From Hyalella azteca (lineage: Eukaryota; Arthropoda; Malacostraca; Amphipoda; Hyalellidae), in NCBI RefSeq assembly GCF_000764305.2, contig NW_025944985.1, positions 324,341 through 388,340 of the forward strand: a stretch of 64,000 bases of DNA, written 5' to 3'. A program made the translations under genes and the position numbers. The notes under the pieces were generated by a model, which saw only the letters and a list, made by a program, of their open reading frames with translations, ran no database searches and was not told where the DNA came from. Shown here piece by piece: positions 56,301-59,172 of this stretch. Every line of letters starts with the position of its first letter. The stretch's first letter is position 1.

Positions 56301-58121
56301 ACTATACAATACAAGAACACAATGAAATATACTCGGCAGTTCCACCGCAGTTACACGTACCCAGTCAGCTCGTGGCGACACCCCTGGGCACGGAGGTACA
56401 GCTCGAGTGTTTGGTGGAGGCTCACCCTAACCCCGTCACATACTGGACCCGGCAGCAAGTTATGGTCTCGAACACCTCCCGTATCACCACCTACAACCTC
56501 CAGGAGGGATACAAGATACGCATGTATCTTGTCATCAGTGGTGGGAATGGTCGTTGTAAAGCATGACATCAGACTTATTTTTGATAGTTGAACGGCAGTC
56601 AAAATAAAAATCTATCTCATCAGCAGATTAATAAAATAGATATGCATGATACGCAGGCATATTGGGAGCAGTGGTATAAAGGATGACCTTTTGAAAGCCC
56701 GACAACATCACGCGTTTTTCATTTATCTCATTAACAACGGTGGGATATACTGTACTCGCCGATCAATGTTTCATATGCTCTTCAGGGCGGTTATGCAGGA
56801 TATATATGCATATCTTGTCACAATTGTCCTCTAGAAGCGTCATACATTCATACATATTGTCCTCTAGAACTGTCTTCTTATTTGTGTTTCTACACGTTTT
56901 CGCTAGAATTACGTGAACTTTTTGCAACTATTTTCATTGTCACGTAATGTTATTGTCAAGTGTTGAATTGCGTTCGGGCAGTGTATTATTATACAGTAAA
57001 TATAAGTCATTGCACTATATTTCGAGTGTAATTATTCTTCATTTGTTTCATCACGCGCAGATTTACAAGAGGAAGACTTCGGCATGTATCTGTGCATCGC
57101 CAAAAACTCTTTCGCTGAGACCAACGGCTCCATTAAATTATACGGTAACAATAATTTTGCAGATACACTTGTGAGTTAATTAATTTGTACTGCACACAAA
57201 TGTATATCAAGTGTTGAAAAATACCCCACGAAACCAATTTCAGATACTCAGATAATAATGCCTGAGAGCTATTTTATTACCTCAATTCTTGTTGCCATGA
57301 ATTTCAGAAGTGCTGCGACCAACGAACAGACCGAGCCTGCAGAAGCAGCGACTCGAGACGAGGCCAGGTGAGAGACAAGATGATAGTTGAAAGATGTTCT
57401 TGCTCGTCTTCATCGTTTACACAACGCTCTGTTAACAAAAATTAGCGTTTCATATCTTCTTCGTTTGATATCAGGTTTCCGTCTAGTAAGTATATTGGTC
57501 TCGGGAAGGGACATTTGCCCCCTTGGCTTAGCTTTATAAAAAATTTTAATTATTTGTTTCGTTGAATTCCTTTCTAATACAATTACAGGAAACGGACGTA
57601 AAAGTAAAACCTCAAAGGAAGTAGGGCAGGAGGCTTCGAATTCTAACTCAGATATTTCCGAGATAATAAACCTCACCGTCGGACCGCTGGACCGAACAAA
57701 CGCAGTGCCTGGGGGCAGCCAATGGAACGATGCGGACCGAGCAACTTATGCCCCCGGCGTGGCGAGAGGGGACTATGAGACCGGCATGGGCATGAGACGA
57801 GGGCAAGAGCCGGAAAGTCGGAGGTTCGGGGTGACTTTCGAGGGTGAAGATGACTTCAGCTGCGCCTGCCATTCTCGACTGAGCCAGGGTGAGATCGCTC
57901 AACTTATATTATGCATAAAAATCTTCAAAAGAATTCAAACTTTAATTTAAAATCTTAAATTTATATAAATTTTACGCTTTAGCCGTTTCTTACAGACAGC
58001 TTTGACTATTTTGTTTCCGTAAATTAAAATAATAACAGTAGGTTTAATTTGCTGACCAACAGGGCTGGTGGCAATCGGCTTCACGTCGCTGGCAATCCGA
58101 ATTTTGAGTTTTTCAGCTTAG
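2270..58121 (+). CDS. DIP/lachesin-like three-Ig cell-surface protein, full gene model (10 coding exons, 468 aa)
   Basis: Join of 2270-2372, 27152-27252, 32212-32419, 35223-35387, 55806-55934, 56340-56537, 57061-57144, 57308-57367, 57589-57888 and 58063-58121. The exon lengths sum to 1407 bases (468 codons plus TAG), and every GT/AG junction keeps frame. Predicted order: signal peptide 1-26, Ig1 about 38-137 (C59, W71, C120), Ig2 about 138-235 (C164, W176, C216), Ig3 about 236-330 (C259, W271, C313), polar linker 331-450, hydrophobic end 451-468. Family hallmarks are NVTVTLGRDA, DRGNYMC, GAYLCIASN, VPPSVSKR and EEDFGMYLCIAKNS. Sequons occur at N46, N159, N280, N323 and N377. Known of the family: DIPs are neuronal adhesion proteins, usually GPI-anchored, that bind Dprs through Ig1 to specify synaptic partners. 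Which DIP paralogue this is cannot be decided by eye; a lachesin name is also possible. Exon 5's acceptor is the least certain junction. Confidence 0.88.
2683..2790. repeat. Short degenerate tandem repeat (about 30 bp x 4)
   Basis: Four imperfect units share a pattern of TTGCCTAGAA-like sequence followed by GGTAACATTT. It lies in intron 1, 0.3 kb after exon 1. Confidence 0.55.
3176..3445. repeat. Minisatellite, about 40-bp unit x 7
   Basis: The core GTCACAATTCACACAGCAGT followed by TGGCTGTCAGAATACAGAAC repeats with substitutions. The two central units are identical. It lies in intron 1. Open frames through it are by-products of the repeat. Confidence 0.9.
3446..6632. other. Intron 1 DNA without a supported gene
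   Basis: Open frames up to 102 codons (4963-5271) lack family motifs and splice context. I see nothing else. Confidence 0.55.
6633..6800. repeat. Degenerate tandem repeat, about 60-bp unit x 3
   Basis: Units share GCTGTAGCACATTGTTGCAA, then a GTTGCACTGC segment. Copies are diverged. Intron 1. Confidence 0.7.
6845..7195. repeat. Minisatellite, 23-bp unit x 15
   Basis: The unit TAGCCATGATACCTGCTTCA plus TCG is repeated about 15 times, many copies identical, one shortened by a deletion near 7163. High identity suggests recent expansion. Intron 1. Confidence 0.95.
7196..9387. other. Intron 1 DNA without a supported gene
   Basis: Only a short duplication near 7498-7560 (GCACTGCAGAGATGT twice). 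No coding signal. Confidence 0.55.
9388..10587. repeat. Large minisatellite, 15-bp unit x about 80
   Basis: The unit GTTCCAGTGGTGGTG and close variants run for 1.2 kb. Because 15 is a multiple of three and the unit lacks stops, several frames stay open, including one of 361 codons on the minus strand (9352-10437; repeating EHHYWNTTTGTPPL). I regard these as spurious. One unit is inverted at 10411-10424. Confidence 0.97.
10395..10424. repeat. Hairpin from an inverted minisatellite unit
   Basis: TTCCAGTGGTAGTG is followed after AA by CACCACTACTGGAA, its reverse complement with two mismatches. A single unit of the 15-bp array has switched strand. Confidence 0.85.
11010..11245. repeat. Minisatellite, 23-bp unit x 10
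   Basis: The unit GAACAGTCTCGTGCAGAAGG plus GAT recurs about ten times with small changes. It is free of stops on the minus strand, giving a false open frame. Intron 1. Confidence 0.93.
11246..14821. other. Intron 1 DNA; GC-richer stretch 11720-12170
   Basis: The stretch 11720-12170 has overlapping open frames on both strands (up to 151 codons) and contains GCGGCCGC, but no frame reads like a known protein. Frames at 13938-14213 and 14394-14797 were also inspected without recognition. Confidence 0.5.
14822..15003. repeat. Tandem repeat, about 57-bp unit x 3
   Basis: Units contain ACTTCTTCACAAATTAGCCT, then AACAGTTCTCCATGTGAGCC. Two central copies are almost identical. Intron 1. Confidence 0.88.
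16262..16615. repeat. Short-unit minisatellite (about 12 bp, variable)
   Basis: Loose repeats of AGGGGCAGTGTA/AGGGGCAGTGCA run for 350 bp with irregular unit length. On the minus strand they give a false Leu/Pro/His/Cys-rich frame. Intron 1. Confidence 0.88.
16681..16794. repeat. Cluster of short inverted repeats around TGTGGCG/CGCCACA
   Basis: TTGTGGCG and GCTGTGT at 16682-16700 pair with ACACAGC and CGCCACAA at 16703-16720 around a TG apex. Three further TGTGGCG and two further GCCACAA copies follow to 16794. Several alternative hairpins are possible. Confidence 0.6.
16795..21567. other. Intron 1 DNA without a supported gene
   Basis: AT-rich. Frames at 17175-17459 and 17891-18169 show no family motif. 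Apart from the AT tract near 20040 nothing stands out. Confidence 0.5.
20040..20130. repeat. AT-rich low-complexity tract with short direct repeats
   Basis: TTTTTAATATTTTATTTA occurs twice, with related fragments between. No coding potential. Confidence 0.6.
21568..21797. repeat. Minisatellite, about 40-bp unit x 6
   Basis: The unit GTCCAGTAGAAATGACGCAC plus CTCGTACACTGACGCTCGGA repeats, with two shortened copies near 21620-21650. Intron 1. Confidence 0.93.
23314..23565. repeat. Minisatellite, about 24-bp unit x 10
   Basis: Units resemble CAACCCAAGCAGTTAGTTGT plus AGTG, diverged across the array. Intron 1. Confidence 0.88.
25232..25378. repeat. GC-rich minisatellite, 23-bp unit x 6
   Basis: The unit CCACGGCCGTCCGACAAAGC plus GGA recurs six times. 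It stands out as CpG-rich DNA in an AT-rich intron. Intron 1. Confidence 0.93.
25379..27151. other. Distal intron 1, no supported feature
   Basis: Between the 23-bp GC-rich array and exon 2. Frames up to 93 codons, none convincing. The frame running into exon 2 from 26959 has no splice support upstream of 27152. Confidence 0.55.
27152..27252 (+). CDS. DIP-like gene, coding exon 2: first half of Ig1
   Basis: Acceptor CCTCCAG|AG, donor AAG|GTTAGC. It encodes residues 35-68, containing PVFLESVKNVTVTLGRDA, then LTC with the first Ig1 cysteine (C59), and ends in LGAHK. The N-V-T at 46-48 is a potential N-glycan site. In Drosophila DIPs and Dprs the Ig1 domain is split at the same place, just before the VAW motif that holds the core tryptophan. 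It enters in phase 1 and leaves in phase 0. The exon is clearly more GC-rich than the AT-rich intron around it. Confidence 0.92.
28570..29132. mobile_element. Fold-back Tc1/mariner-type element with long terminal inverted repeats
   Basis: The element is flanked by TA on both sides, the target duplication of Tc1/mariner transposons. The ends read CAGGGTGGAGCAGAAC (left) and the reverse complement of GTTCTGCCCCACCCTG (right). The inverted arms run about 185 bp (28570-28752 and 28945-29132) at an estimated 80-90% identity. Both arms contain the 3' end of the transposase coding sequence, so one end seems to have been replaced by an inverted copy of the other. The unique centre of about 190 bp holds more transposase-tail sequence. 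The element sits in intron 2 and cannot be autonomous. Confidence 0.88.
28682..28987 (-). pseudogene. Transposase C-terminal fragment (mariner/Tc1 DDE superfamily), broken
   Basis: The minus strand reads WPARAPDLSICNFFLWGHLK, a hallmark of the third catalytic Asp/Glu region of mariner-like transposases (normally WPARSPDL, DFFLWG). It continues through LPQLRGRIIAEV to NCRERLQ. A TAG then interrupts, after which the same frame goes on as FVAANGHHLPDIIFKT and reaches TAA at 28682-28684. The N-terminal DNA-binding and first catalytic regions are absent. The first 18 codons come from the inverted arm, not from transposase. It is a dead remnant. Confidence 0.85.
30262..30396. repeat. Minisatellite, 22-bp unit x 6, cut by the assembly gap
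   Basis: The unit AGTAGCAGTAGTCTTGAATT plus AC is near-perfect and runs straight into the N gap, so the true array length is unknown. Intron 2. Confidence 0.93.
30397..30992. other. Assembly gap (596 N)
   Basis: Unknown bases. All open frames across it are meaningless. It lies in intron 2, between coding exons 2 and 3. Confidence 1.
31182..31219. other. Tn5 mosaic-end / Nextera mate-pair junction adapter left in the assembly
   Basis: CTGTCTCTTATACACATCT is followed directly by its perfect reverse complement AGATGTGTATAAGAGACAG. The 19-base half is the Tn5 mosaic end, and this head-to-head 38-bp form is the junction made when Nextera mate-pair fragments are circularised. It is not natural host sequence, and the two flanks need not be neighbours in the genome. 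Confidence 0.97.
31220..31432. repeat. Minisatellite, 45-bp unit x 4.7
   Basis: The unit GCTATACGCACTGCTGCTAT plus ACGGGACTTGTACTTACATCATGCA is almost identical in each copy. It is open in one frame (15-residue period) only because of unit length. The left edge is the adapter, so the array may be longer in reality. Intron 2. Confidence 0.95.
32212..32419 (+). CDS. DIP-like gene, coding exon 3: second half of Ig1
   Basis: Acceptor CACCCAG|GTGGCC, donor GTGG|GTGAGT. It encodes residues 69-137 plus one base. Visible marks are VAWIHLD with the core Trp71, IVSIHKHVI, WTLHVSGVTQEDRGNYMC with the second cysteine C120, then QVNSNPMISQTGYLQVV. This is the most diagnostic exon of the DIP family. In DIP-Dpr structures the Ig1 face carries the heterophilic contact, so this exon largely sets partner choice (family knowledge). 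It enters in phase 0 and leaves in phase 1. Confidence 0.95.
32700..32926. mobile_element. MITE-like element with 12-bp terminal inverted repeats
   Basis: TATAAGGTTGAC at the left end is matched by GTCAACCTTATA at 32915-32926, with a further ACGAG/ATGAG similarity inside. The leading TA could be a target duplication. The 227-bp body has no coding potential and carries a strong central palindrome. It sits 280 bp after exon 3 in intron 3. Family unknown. Confidence 0.6.
32752..32785. repeat. 16-bp-arm palindrome with a CRE core (TGACGTCA)
   Basis: CCTGTGGCGTCACTGA and TCAGTGACGTCACAGG are reverse complements with one mismatch around TC. The right arm holds a perfect TGACGTCA, the CREB/ATF consensus; the left arm holds TGGCGTCA, one base off. 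Confidence 0.8.
34186..34330. other. GC-rich block in intron 3, nature unknown
   Basis: ATGTCGACAAGCGCCCCCTG, GGTGGAGCGCGAGGCGCCGC and GGCGGCGAGTCATCC stand out in AT-rich DNA. A 63-codon frame spans it, but without recognisable protein features or clear splice sites. It could be an enhancer, alternative promoter or unrecognised exon. Confidence 0.3.
35223..35387 (+). CDS. DIP-like gene, coding exon 4: first half of Ig2
   Basis: Acceptor CTCCTTCAG|TG, donor AATG|GTGAGT, phase 1 at both ends. With the carried G it reads VPPEI (residues 138-142), a conserved domain boundary of DIPs and lachesins. It continues through VVKERDNVTLTC (C164), GFPQPRISW (core Trp176) and RREDG. N159-V-T is a potential glycan site. 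The donor is a strong consensus. A weaker alternative donor inside the exon, CCA|GTCAAT after 35380, would end the exon in phase 0. A minisatellite begins about 60 bp downstream. Confidence 0.92.
35447..35905. repeat. Minisatellite, 29-bp unit x 16
   Basis: The unit TGTTCACTCAGCGGCAACTC plus AATGTCCCG is highly conserved. 29 is not a multiple of three, so each frame cycles through all three readings of the unit. None has a stop, which leaves all three plus-strand frames open. It begins about 60 bp after the exon 4 donor, in intron 4. Confidence 0.97.
36110..36780. repeat. Minisatellite, 21-bp unit x about 31
   Basis: The unit CCTCACACAGCTGTATTTCA plus G recurs with point changes. The 21-bp length keeps frames open on both strands. 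It begins 0.2 kb after the 29-bp array. Intron 4. Confidence 0.95.
36781..40785. other. Intron 4 DNA without a supported gene
   Basis: Open frames up to 109 codons (37872-38201) are AT-rich and featureless. No repeats of note. Confidence 0.5.
40786..41115. repeat. Minisatellite, about 28-bp unit x 11
   Basis: The unit AATAATGCATAGACATGTCA plus GTCTCCTA repeats with drift at the edges. Intron 4. Confidence 0.92.
43050..43272. repeat. GC-rich minisatellite, 37-bp unit x 6
   Basis: The unit GGCTCTGGCGCTGCCGCCAC plus TCGCCCTTCGCGTCGCA is over 70% G+C and nearly invariant. It leaves open frames on both strands that have no other support. Intron 4. Confidence 0.95.
43273..46231. other. Intron 4 DNA, one hairpin only
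   Basis: Apart from the hairpin at 45929-45959 I see nothing supportable. Frames up to 94 codons are unremarkable. Confidence 0.5.
45929..45959. repeat. Perfect 13-bp-arm hairpin
   Basis: GAAATGTGCAATG, loop GTTTG, CATTGCACATTTC. A second TTTGCATTGCA copy lies just downstream at 45968-45978. It is too short for a microRNA precursor on its own. Confidence 0.75.
46232..46792 (-). CDS. Doubtful cysteine/glycine-rich repetitive open frame (186 codons)
   Basis: The minus strand of the 30-bp array is open from an ATG at 46792 to a stop at 46232. It begins with a mildly hydrophobic stretch (MGAVAGVAVATVAGIEVA), then repeats CRCCSGNDCEGG and GCGYLCCSGND, and ends in a non-repeat tail (RRFMFSENEAFVSGTSK). 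Cysteine spacing is regular. Another minus frame of the same array is also open for 182 codons (Val/Ala-rich), which argues that openness follows from the repeat. No splice sites or promoter were identified. I think it is non-coding, but the Cys pattern deserves a transcript check. Confidence 0.15.
   Translation of the reverse strand: MPTVMGAVAGVAVATVAGIEVAYSGCGFPSFGGNDCGCGYLCCSGNDSSCGCPSFGGNDCGCGYLCCSGNDSSYGCPSFDSNDCNSGCRCYCDKDCGCGGNDSGYGWKNCGCYDCGCGCRCCSGNDCEGGCRCCSGNDCEGGCRCCSGNDCGVGCRCCGGLTRGVRLGRRFMFSENEAFVSGTSKI
46315..46790. repeat. Minisatellite, 30-bp unit with higher-order variants
   Basis: The unit CAATCGTTGCCACTGCAACA plus CCGGCAACCG is clean for four copies at the left. To the right it alternates with variant blocks (ACAGATAGCCGCAGCCA, CGAAACTCGGGCAACCG) forming a higher-order repeat. 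Intron 4. Confidence 0.93.
46793..49805. other. Intron 4 DNA without a supported gene
   Basis: The frame at 49117-49596 (159 codons, Phe/Ser-rich) has no recognisable domain and low-complexity composition. I do not call it. Confidence 0.45.
49806..50022. repeat. Direct duplication, about 88 bp at 128-bp spacing
   Basis: CCTGATCACAATACGTGCA, then GTATTTTCAGCTGTA and GAAGTTTCGCGTCG, occur at 49806-49893 and again, diverged, at 49934-50022. Intron 4. Confidence 0.8.
51668..52036 (-). CDS. Unrecognised 122-codon intronless open frame
   Basis: ATG at 52036 to TAA at 51668, antisense inside intron 4. The product would have a hydrophobic segment near residues 18-43 (IVMAFFAAAALINLVSVTV), cysteines in CHIVCRCCSEIKC, and an ordinary mixed-composition C-terminus. 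It is not repetitive, unlike most open frames here. I do not recognise it and see no splice or promoter evidence. Chance is a serious alternative. Confidence 0.25.
   Translation of the reverse strand: MSMDSVNAAAKSDEAGARIVMAFFAAAALINLVSVTVTITVSVSRDCLASIIYFTTCHIVCRCCSEIKCFLRSISLDYRDRVECGDFRVLFLMSGISDFERYFNVQISVDTFLGVTRLQRGI
52195..52416. repeat. Minisatellite, 21-bp unit x 10
   Basis: The unit GAACAGTGGCAGCTACCACG plus A repeats and encodes a false ENSGSYH period. One copy is shortened near 52280. Intron 4. Confidence 0.95.
52405..52431. repeat. Perfect hairpin ending the 21-bp array
   Basis: ACGAGAACAGT, loop GTTCT, ACTGTTCTCGT. The right arm is an inverted piece of the repeat unit, so the array ends with a strand switch. 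Confidence 0.9.
53115..53483 (-). CDS. Unrecognised 122-codon intronless open frame, possible small membrane protein
   Basis: ATG at 53483 to TAG at 53115, antisense inside intron 4. It reads MSQAVNFTKEKLISS, a hydrophobic segment near residues 20-38 (SVPIVFIFRWLLF), a middle with SQDDVNSTIASLTARLIAS, and a cysteine-bearing tail (VCQGD, EECDPC, QCTQSKEDRC). The composition is protein-like and G+C is higher than the flanks. I do not recognise the family. A small host gene, a relic of an integrated virus or chance are all open. Confidence 0.35.
   Translation of the reverse strand: MSQAVNFTKEKLISSILRYSVPIVFIFRWLLFSTLNVKFFSKERLNVSRILSLTLVYGMQISQDDVNSTIASLTARLIASTLTSNVCQGDERTTEECDPCNASRNAFRPPDQCTQSKEDRCK
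53960..54130. repeat. Inverted repeat (66-bp arms) with telomere-like repeats at the apex
   Basis: The arms at 53960-54025 and 54065-54130 are reverse complements with about seven mismatches. Each contains ACAACTGGCCGGA and CGCAACAGGCCCTA followed by a second CGCAACAGGC. The 39-bp apex is filled by CCTAA-type repeats. A non-autonomous transposon or a hairpin-capped repair product are possible origins. Intron 4. Confidence 0.88.
54030..54062. repeat. Interstitial telomere-like repeat (CCTAA)n, arthropod TTAGG type
   Basis: CCTAACGTAACCTAACTTAA followed by CCTAACCTAACCT. Three copies in the last 13 bases are perfect; the first ones carry single changes. TTAGG is the usual arthropod telomere unit. 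Confidence 0.75.
54785..55812. repeat. Minisatellite, 25-bp unit x about 40, made of exon 5 acceptor copies
   Basis: The unit TCTCGGTATAGCTCTGCAAA plus ATATG runs for 1 kb right up to exon 5. The last copy, TACCCCCGTATAGCCCTACA, contains the acceptor AG used by the exon, and each upstream copy has the same TATAG or TGTAG in the same place. Homogeneous copies lie in the middle; the left edge is diverged. Long open frames on the minus strand (up to 265 codons, CRAIPRHILQSYTETYFAELY) are by-products. Confidence 0.95.
55806..55934 (+). CDS. DIP-like gene, coding exon 5: second half of Ig2
   Basis: It encodes residues 193-235: LQKDGDELRLTSVSRTHSGAYL to C216, then IASNSVPPSVSKRVMLEVE, a textbook DIP Ig2 end. 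Donor AAT|GTGAGT, phase 1. Two acceptors compete. CGTATAG (AG at 55804-55805) gives phase 1 and fits exon 4. CTACAG (AG at 55812-55813) is a better CAG consensus but is in phase 0 and would shift the frame. I chose the first on phase. It lies inside the last copy of the adjoining minisatellite. A third reading pairs the weak exon 4 donor after 35380 with the 55814 start, also in frame. Confidence 0.85.
56067..56145. repeat. AT microsatellite (TAATATAATG-type)
   Basis: TAATATAATGTAATATAATA and related 5-bp steps in intron 5, between exons 5 and 6. Confidence 0.9.
56340..56537 (+). CDS. DIP-like gene, coding exon 6: first part of Ig3
   Basis: Acceptor CTCGGCAG|TT, phase 1. With the carried T it reads FPPQLHVPSQLV (from residue 236), the standard DIP/lachesin start of Ig3. 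It continues with GTEVQLEC (C259), EAHPNPVTYW (core Trp271) and ends YKIRMYLVI. N280-T-S is a potential glycan site. The donor ATCA|GTGGTG is weaker than the others. If it is skipped, the frame reads only about nine more residues to a stop near 56566, giving a protein truncated within Ig3. Confidence 0.92.
57061..57144 (+). CDS. DIP-like gene, coding exon 7: end of Ig3
   Basis: Acceptor CACGCGCAG|AT, donor TACG|GTAACA, phase 1 at both ends. It encodes NLQEEDFGMYLC (C313), IAKNSFAETNGSIKLY. The D-x-G-x-Y-x-C motif and the KNS-ET-G-IKLY ending are typical of the third Ig domain of DIPs and lachesins. N323-G-S is a potential glycan site. Without this 28-codon exon Ig3 would lose its second cysteine. 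Confidence 0.92.
57308..57367 (+). CDS. DIP-like gene, coding exon 8: short basic linker
   Basis: Acceptor GAATTTCAG|AA, donor CCAG|GTGAGA, phase 1 at both ends. It encodes EVLRPTNRPSLQKQRLETRP (residues 330-349), a proline/arginine-rich stretch straight after Ig3. Support is good splice sites, correct phase and position between two well-supported exons. Its 60 bases (a multiple of three, phase 1-1) would let it be skipped without harming the frame. Confidence 0.85.
57589..57888 (+). CDS. DIP-like gene, coding exon 9: low-complexity linker
   Basis: Acceptor AATTACAG|GA, donor CAGG|GTGAGA, phase 1 at both ends, exactly 300 bases. It encodes residues 350-449: a Lys/Ser-rich start (GNGRKSKTSKEVGQ), N377-L-T as a possible glycan site, a polar middle with WNDADRATYAPGV, then RRFGVTFEGEDDFSCACHSR. 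It is not an Ig fold. It resembles the disordered juxtamembrane linkers of DIPs. The two cysteines in FSCACH are unpaired with any Ig domain and could be lipidated or disulfide-linked; nothing in the sequence decides this. Confidence 0.85.
58063..58121 (+). CDS. DIP-like gene, last coding exon: hydrophobic C-terminus and stop
   Basis: Acceptor GACCAACAG|GG lies 174 bp after exon 9 and is in phase 1. It reads GLVAIGFTSLAIRILSFSA, then TAG. A hydrophobic terminus of about 18 residues, ending without a cytoplasmic tail, is what a GPI-anchored DIP should have. It is short and contains one arginine, so the GPI signal is plausible rather than certain. An alternative last exon starting at 58597, also in phase, gives a less convincing end. 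Confidence 0.65.
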
Positions 58122-58808
58122 TGATCTTCGAATGATATTCATACCGCTGCTGAATGTTAATATGATTGGCACATCGAGACGATTCAAAAACTTACCATCG
58201 CTTTCATCATCGCAGCGCACTGAGGAAGGGGAAAAGTAATGATAATCAAATTTTATGTCGATGTGTCGTACGTTTGCTTCATGAACATGCATGGGTATAA
58301 CTAAGTTCACGTACTAATGAGCGATCTTATTAAATTATTCAGTCTTGATTCAATAATTTTCACAAACTCCCTGAAATTAGACTAATAATGCAACGGTTTT
58401 TGATGAGAAGTAGAGTTGTGATCAAAATTAATCGCAAACTGAGCAGTGTAACTTTGAAATATCTAACCAATTTTTTTAACGATAAAACTTTTACCACTTT
58501 TTACGTCCAAATACAAATTCGTGCGAATTTTACCAGCGTGTAAACTGTATAGAGTTATCCTTTAGTCCTCATCGAATGTTAGTATTGAACCTCCAGCGTC
58601 TTATCTTGACTGTAAATACATGTTATTGTGCGTGGCTGAGAAAATCCTCAATATTGTAGCAATAGGCGCTTTAATATCTCTGAACTATTATTGTATCGTT
58701 ACAGAAGATTCCTTATATTATATAAAATTTAGTATGAGGCACAGTAGGAAATATGTAGTTTACATTACTCAAATTTTTTTCAAGTTCAAACTAATTCAAT
58801 GATACTCA

Positions 58809-58814
58809 AATAAA
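58809..58814 (+). terminator. Candidate polyadenylation signal of the DIP-like gene
   Basis: An AATAAA hexamer lies about 690 bp after the stop at 58121. I saw no earlier canonical hexamer in the 3' flank. In such AT-rich DNA the motif is common, so support is weak without transcript ends. Confidence 0.3.
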
Positions 58815-59067
58815 ATGTATGTTACGTTAATAACCCTGTTACGTGGCGAAGCAATCCACGGAACCGCCCATGACATTTCATCATAAATATTAAAATTTTG
58901 AACGTTATTATACATTAATCATTCGGTGGGAAGATACAATCAGTTTACCTTTGCTCAAATCTTAAATTTTAATTTATTTGATTTCTACAAATTATTCCGG
59001 TAAACTTTCCATATAAATAACTTGCTTTTTGAGATACGCGATTAAACCAAGTTGTGGCGCTAATGTT

Positions 59068-59172
59068 CATTAATCGGAGACCACTGTATTATAGCGTGAA
59101 CTTTGTTAAATGGAGAACATGGTATTATAGCCTAAACTGTGTTAAATGGAGATTGCGGTATTATAGCGTACA
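59068..59172. repeat. Tandem repeat, about 49-bp unit x 2-3
   Basis: GTTAAATGGAGAACATGGTA, then TTATAGCCTAAACT, recurs with changes. It lies in intergenic DNA after the DIP-like gene. Confidence 0.75.

Noticed and set aside
58597..58802. Alternative last exon of the DIP-like gene (acceptor CCTCCAG, phase 1)
   Set aside because: It would add a hydrophobic stretch with internal Glu/Lys and a long basic tail; the exon at 58063 is nearer, in phase and looks more like a DIP terminus.
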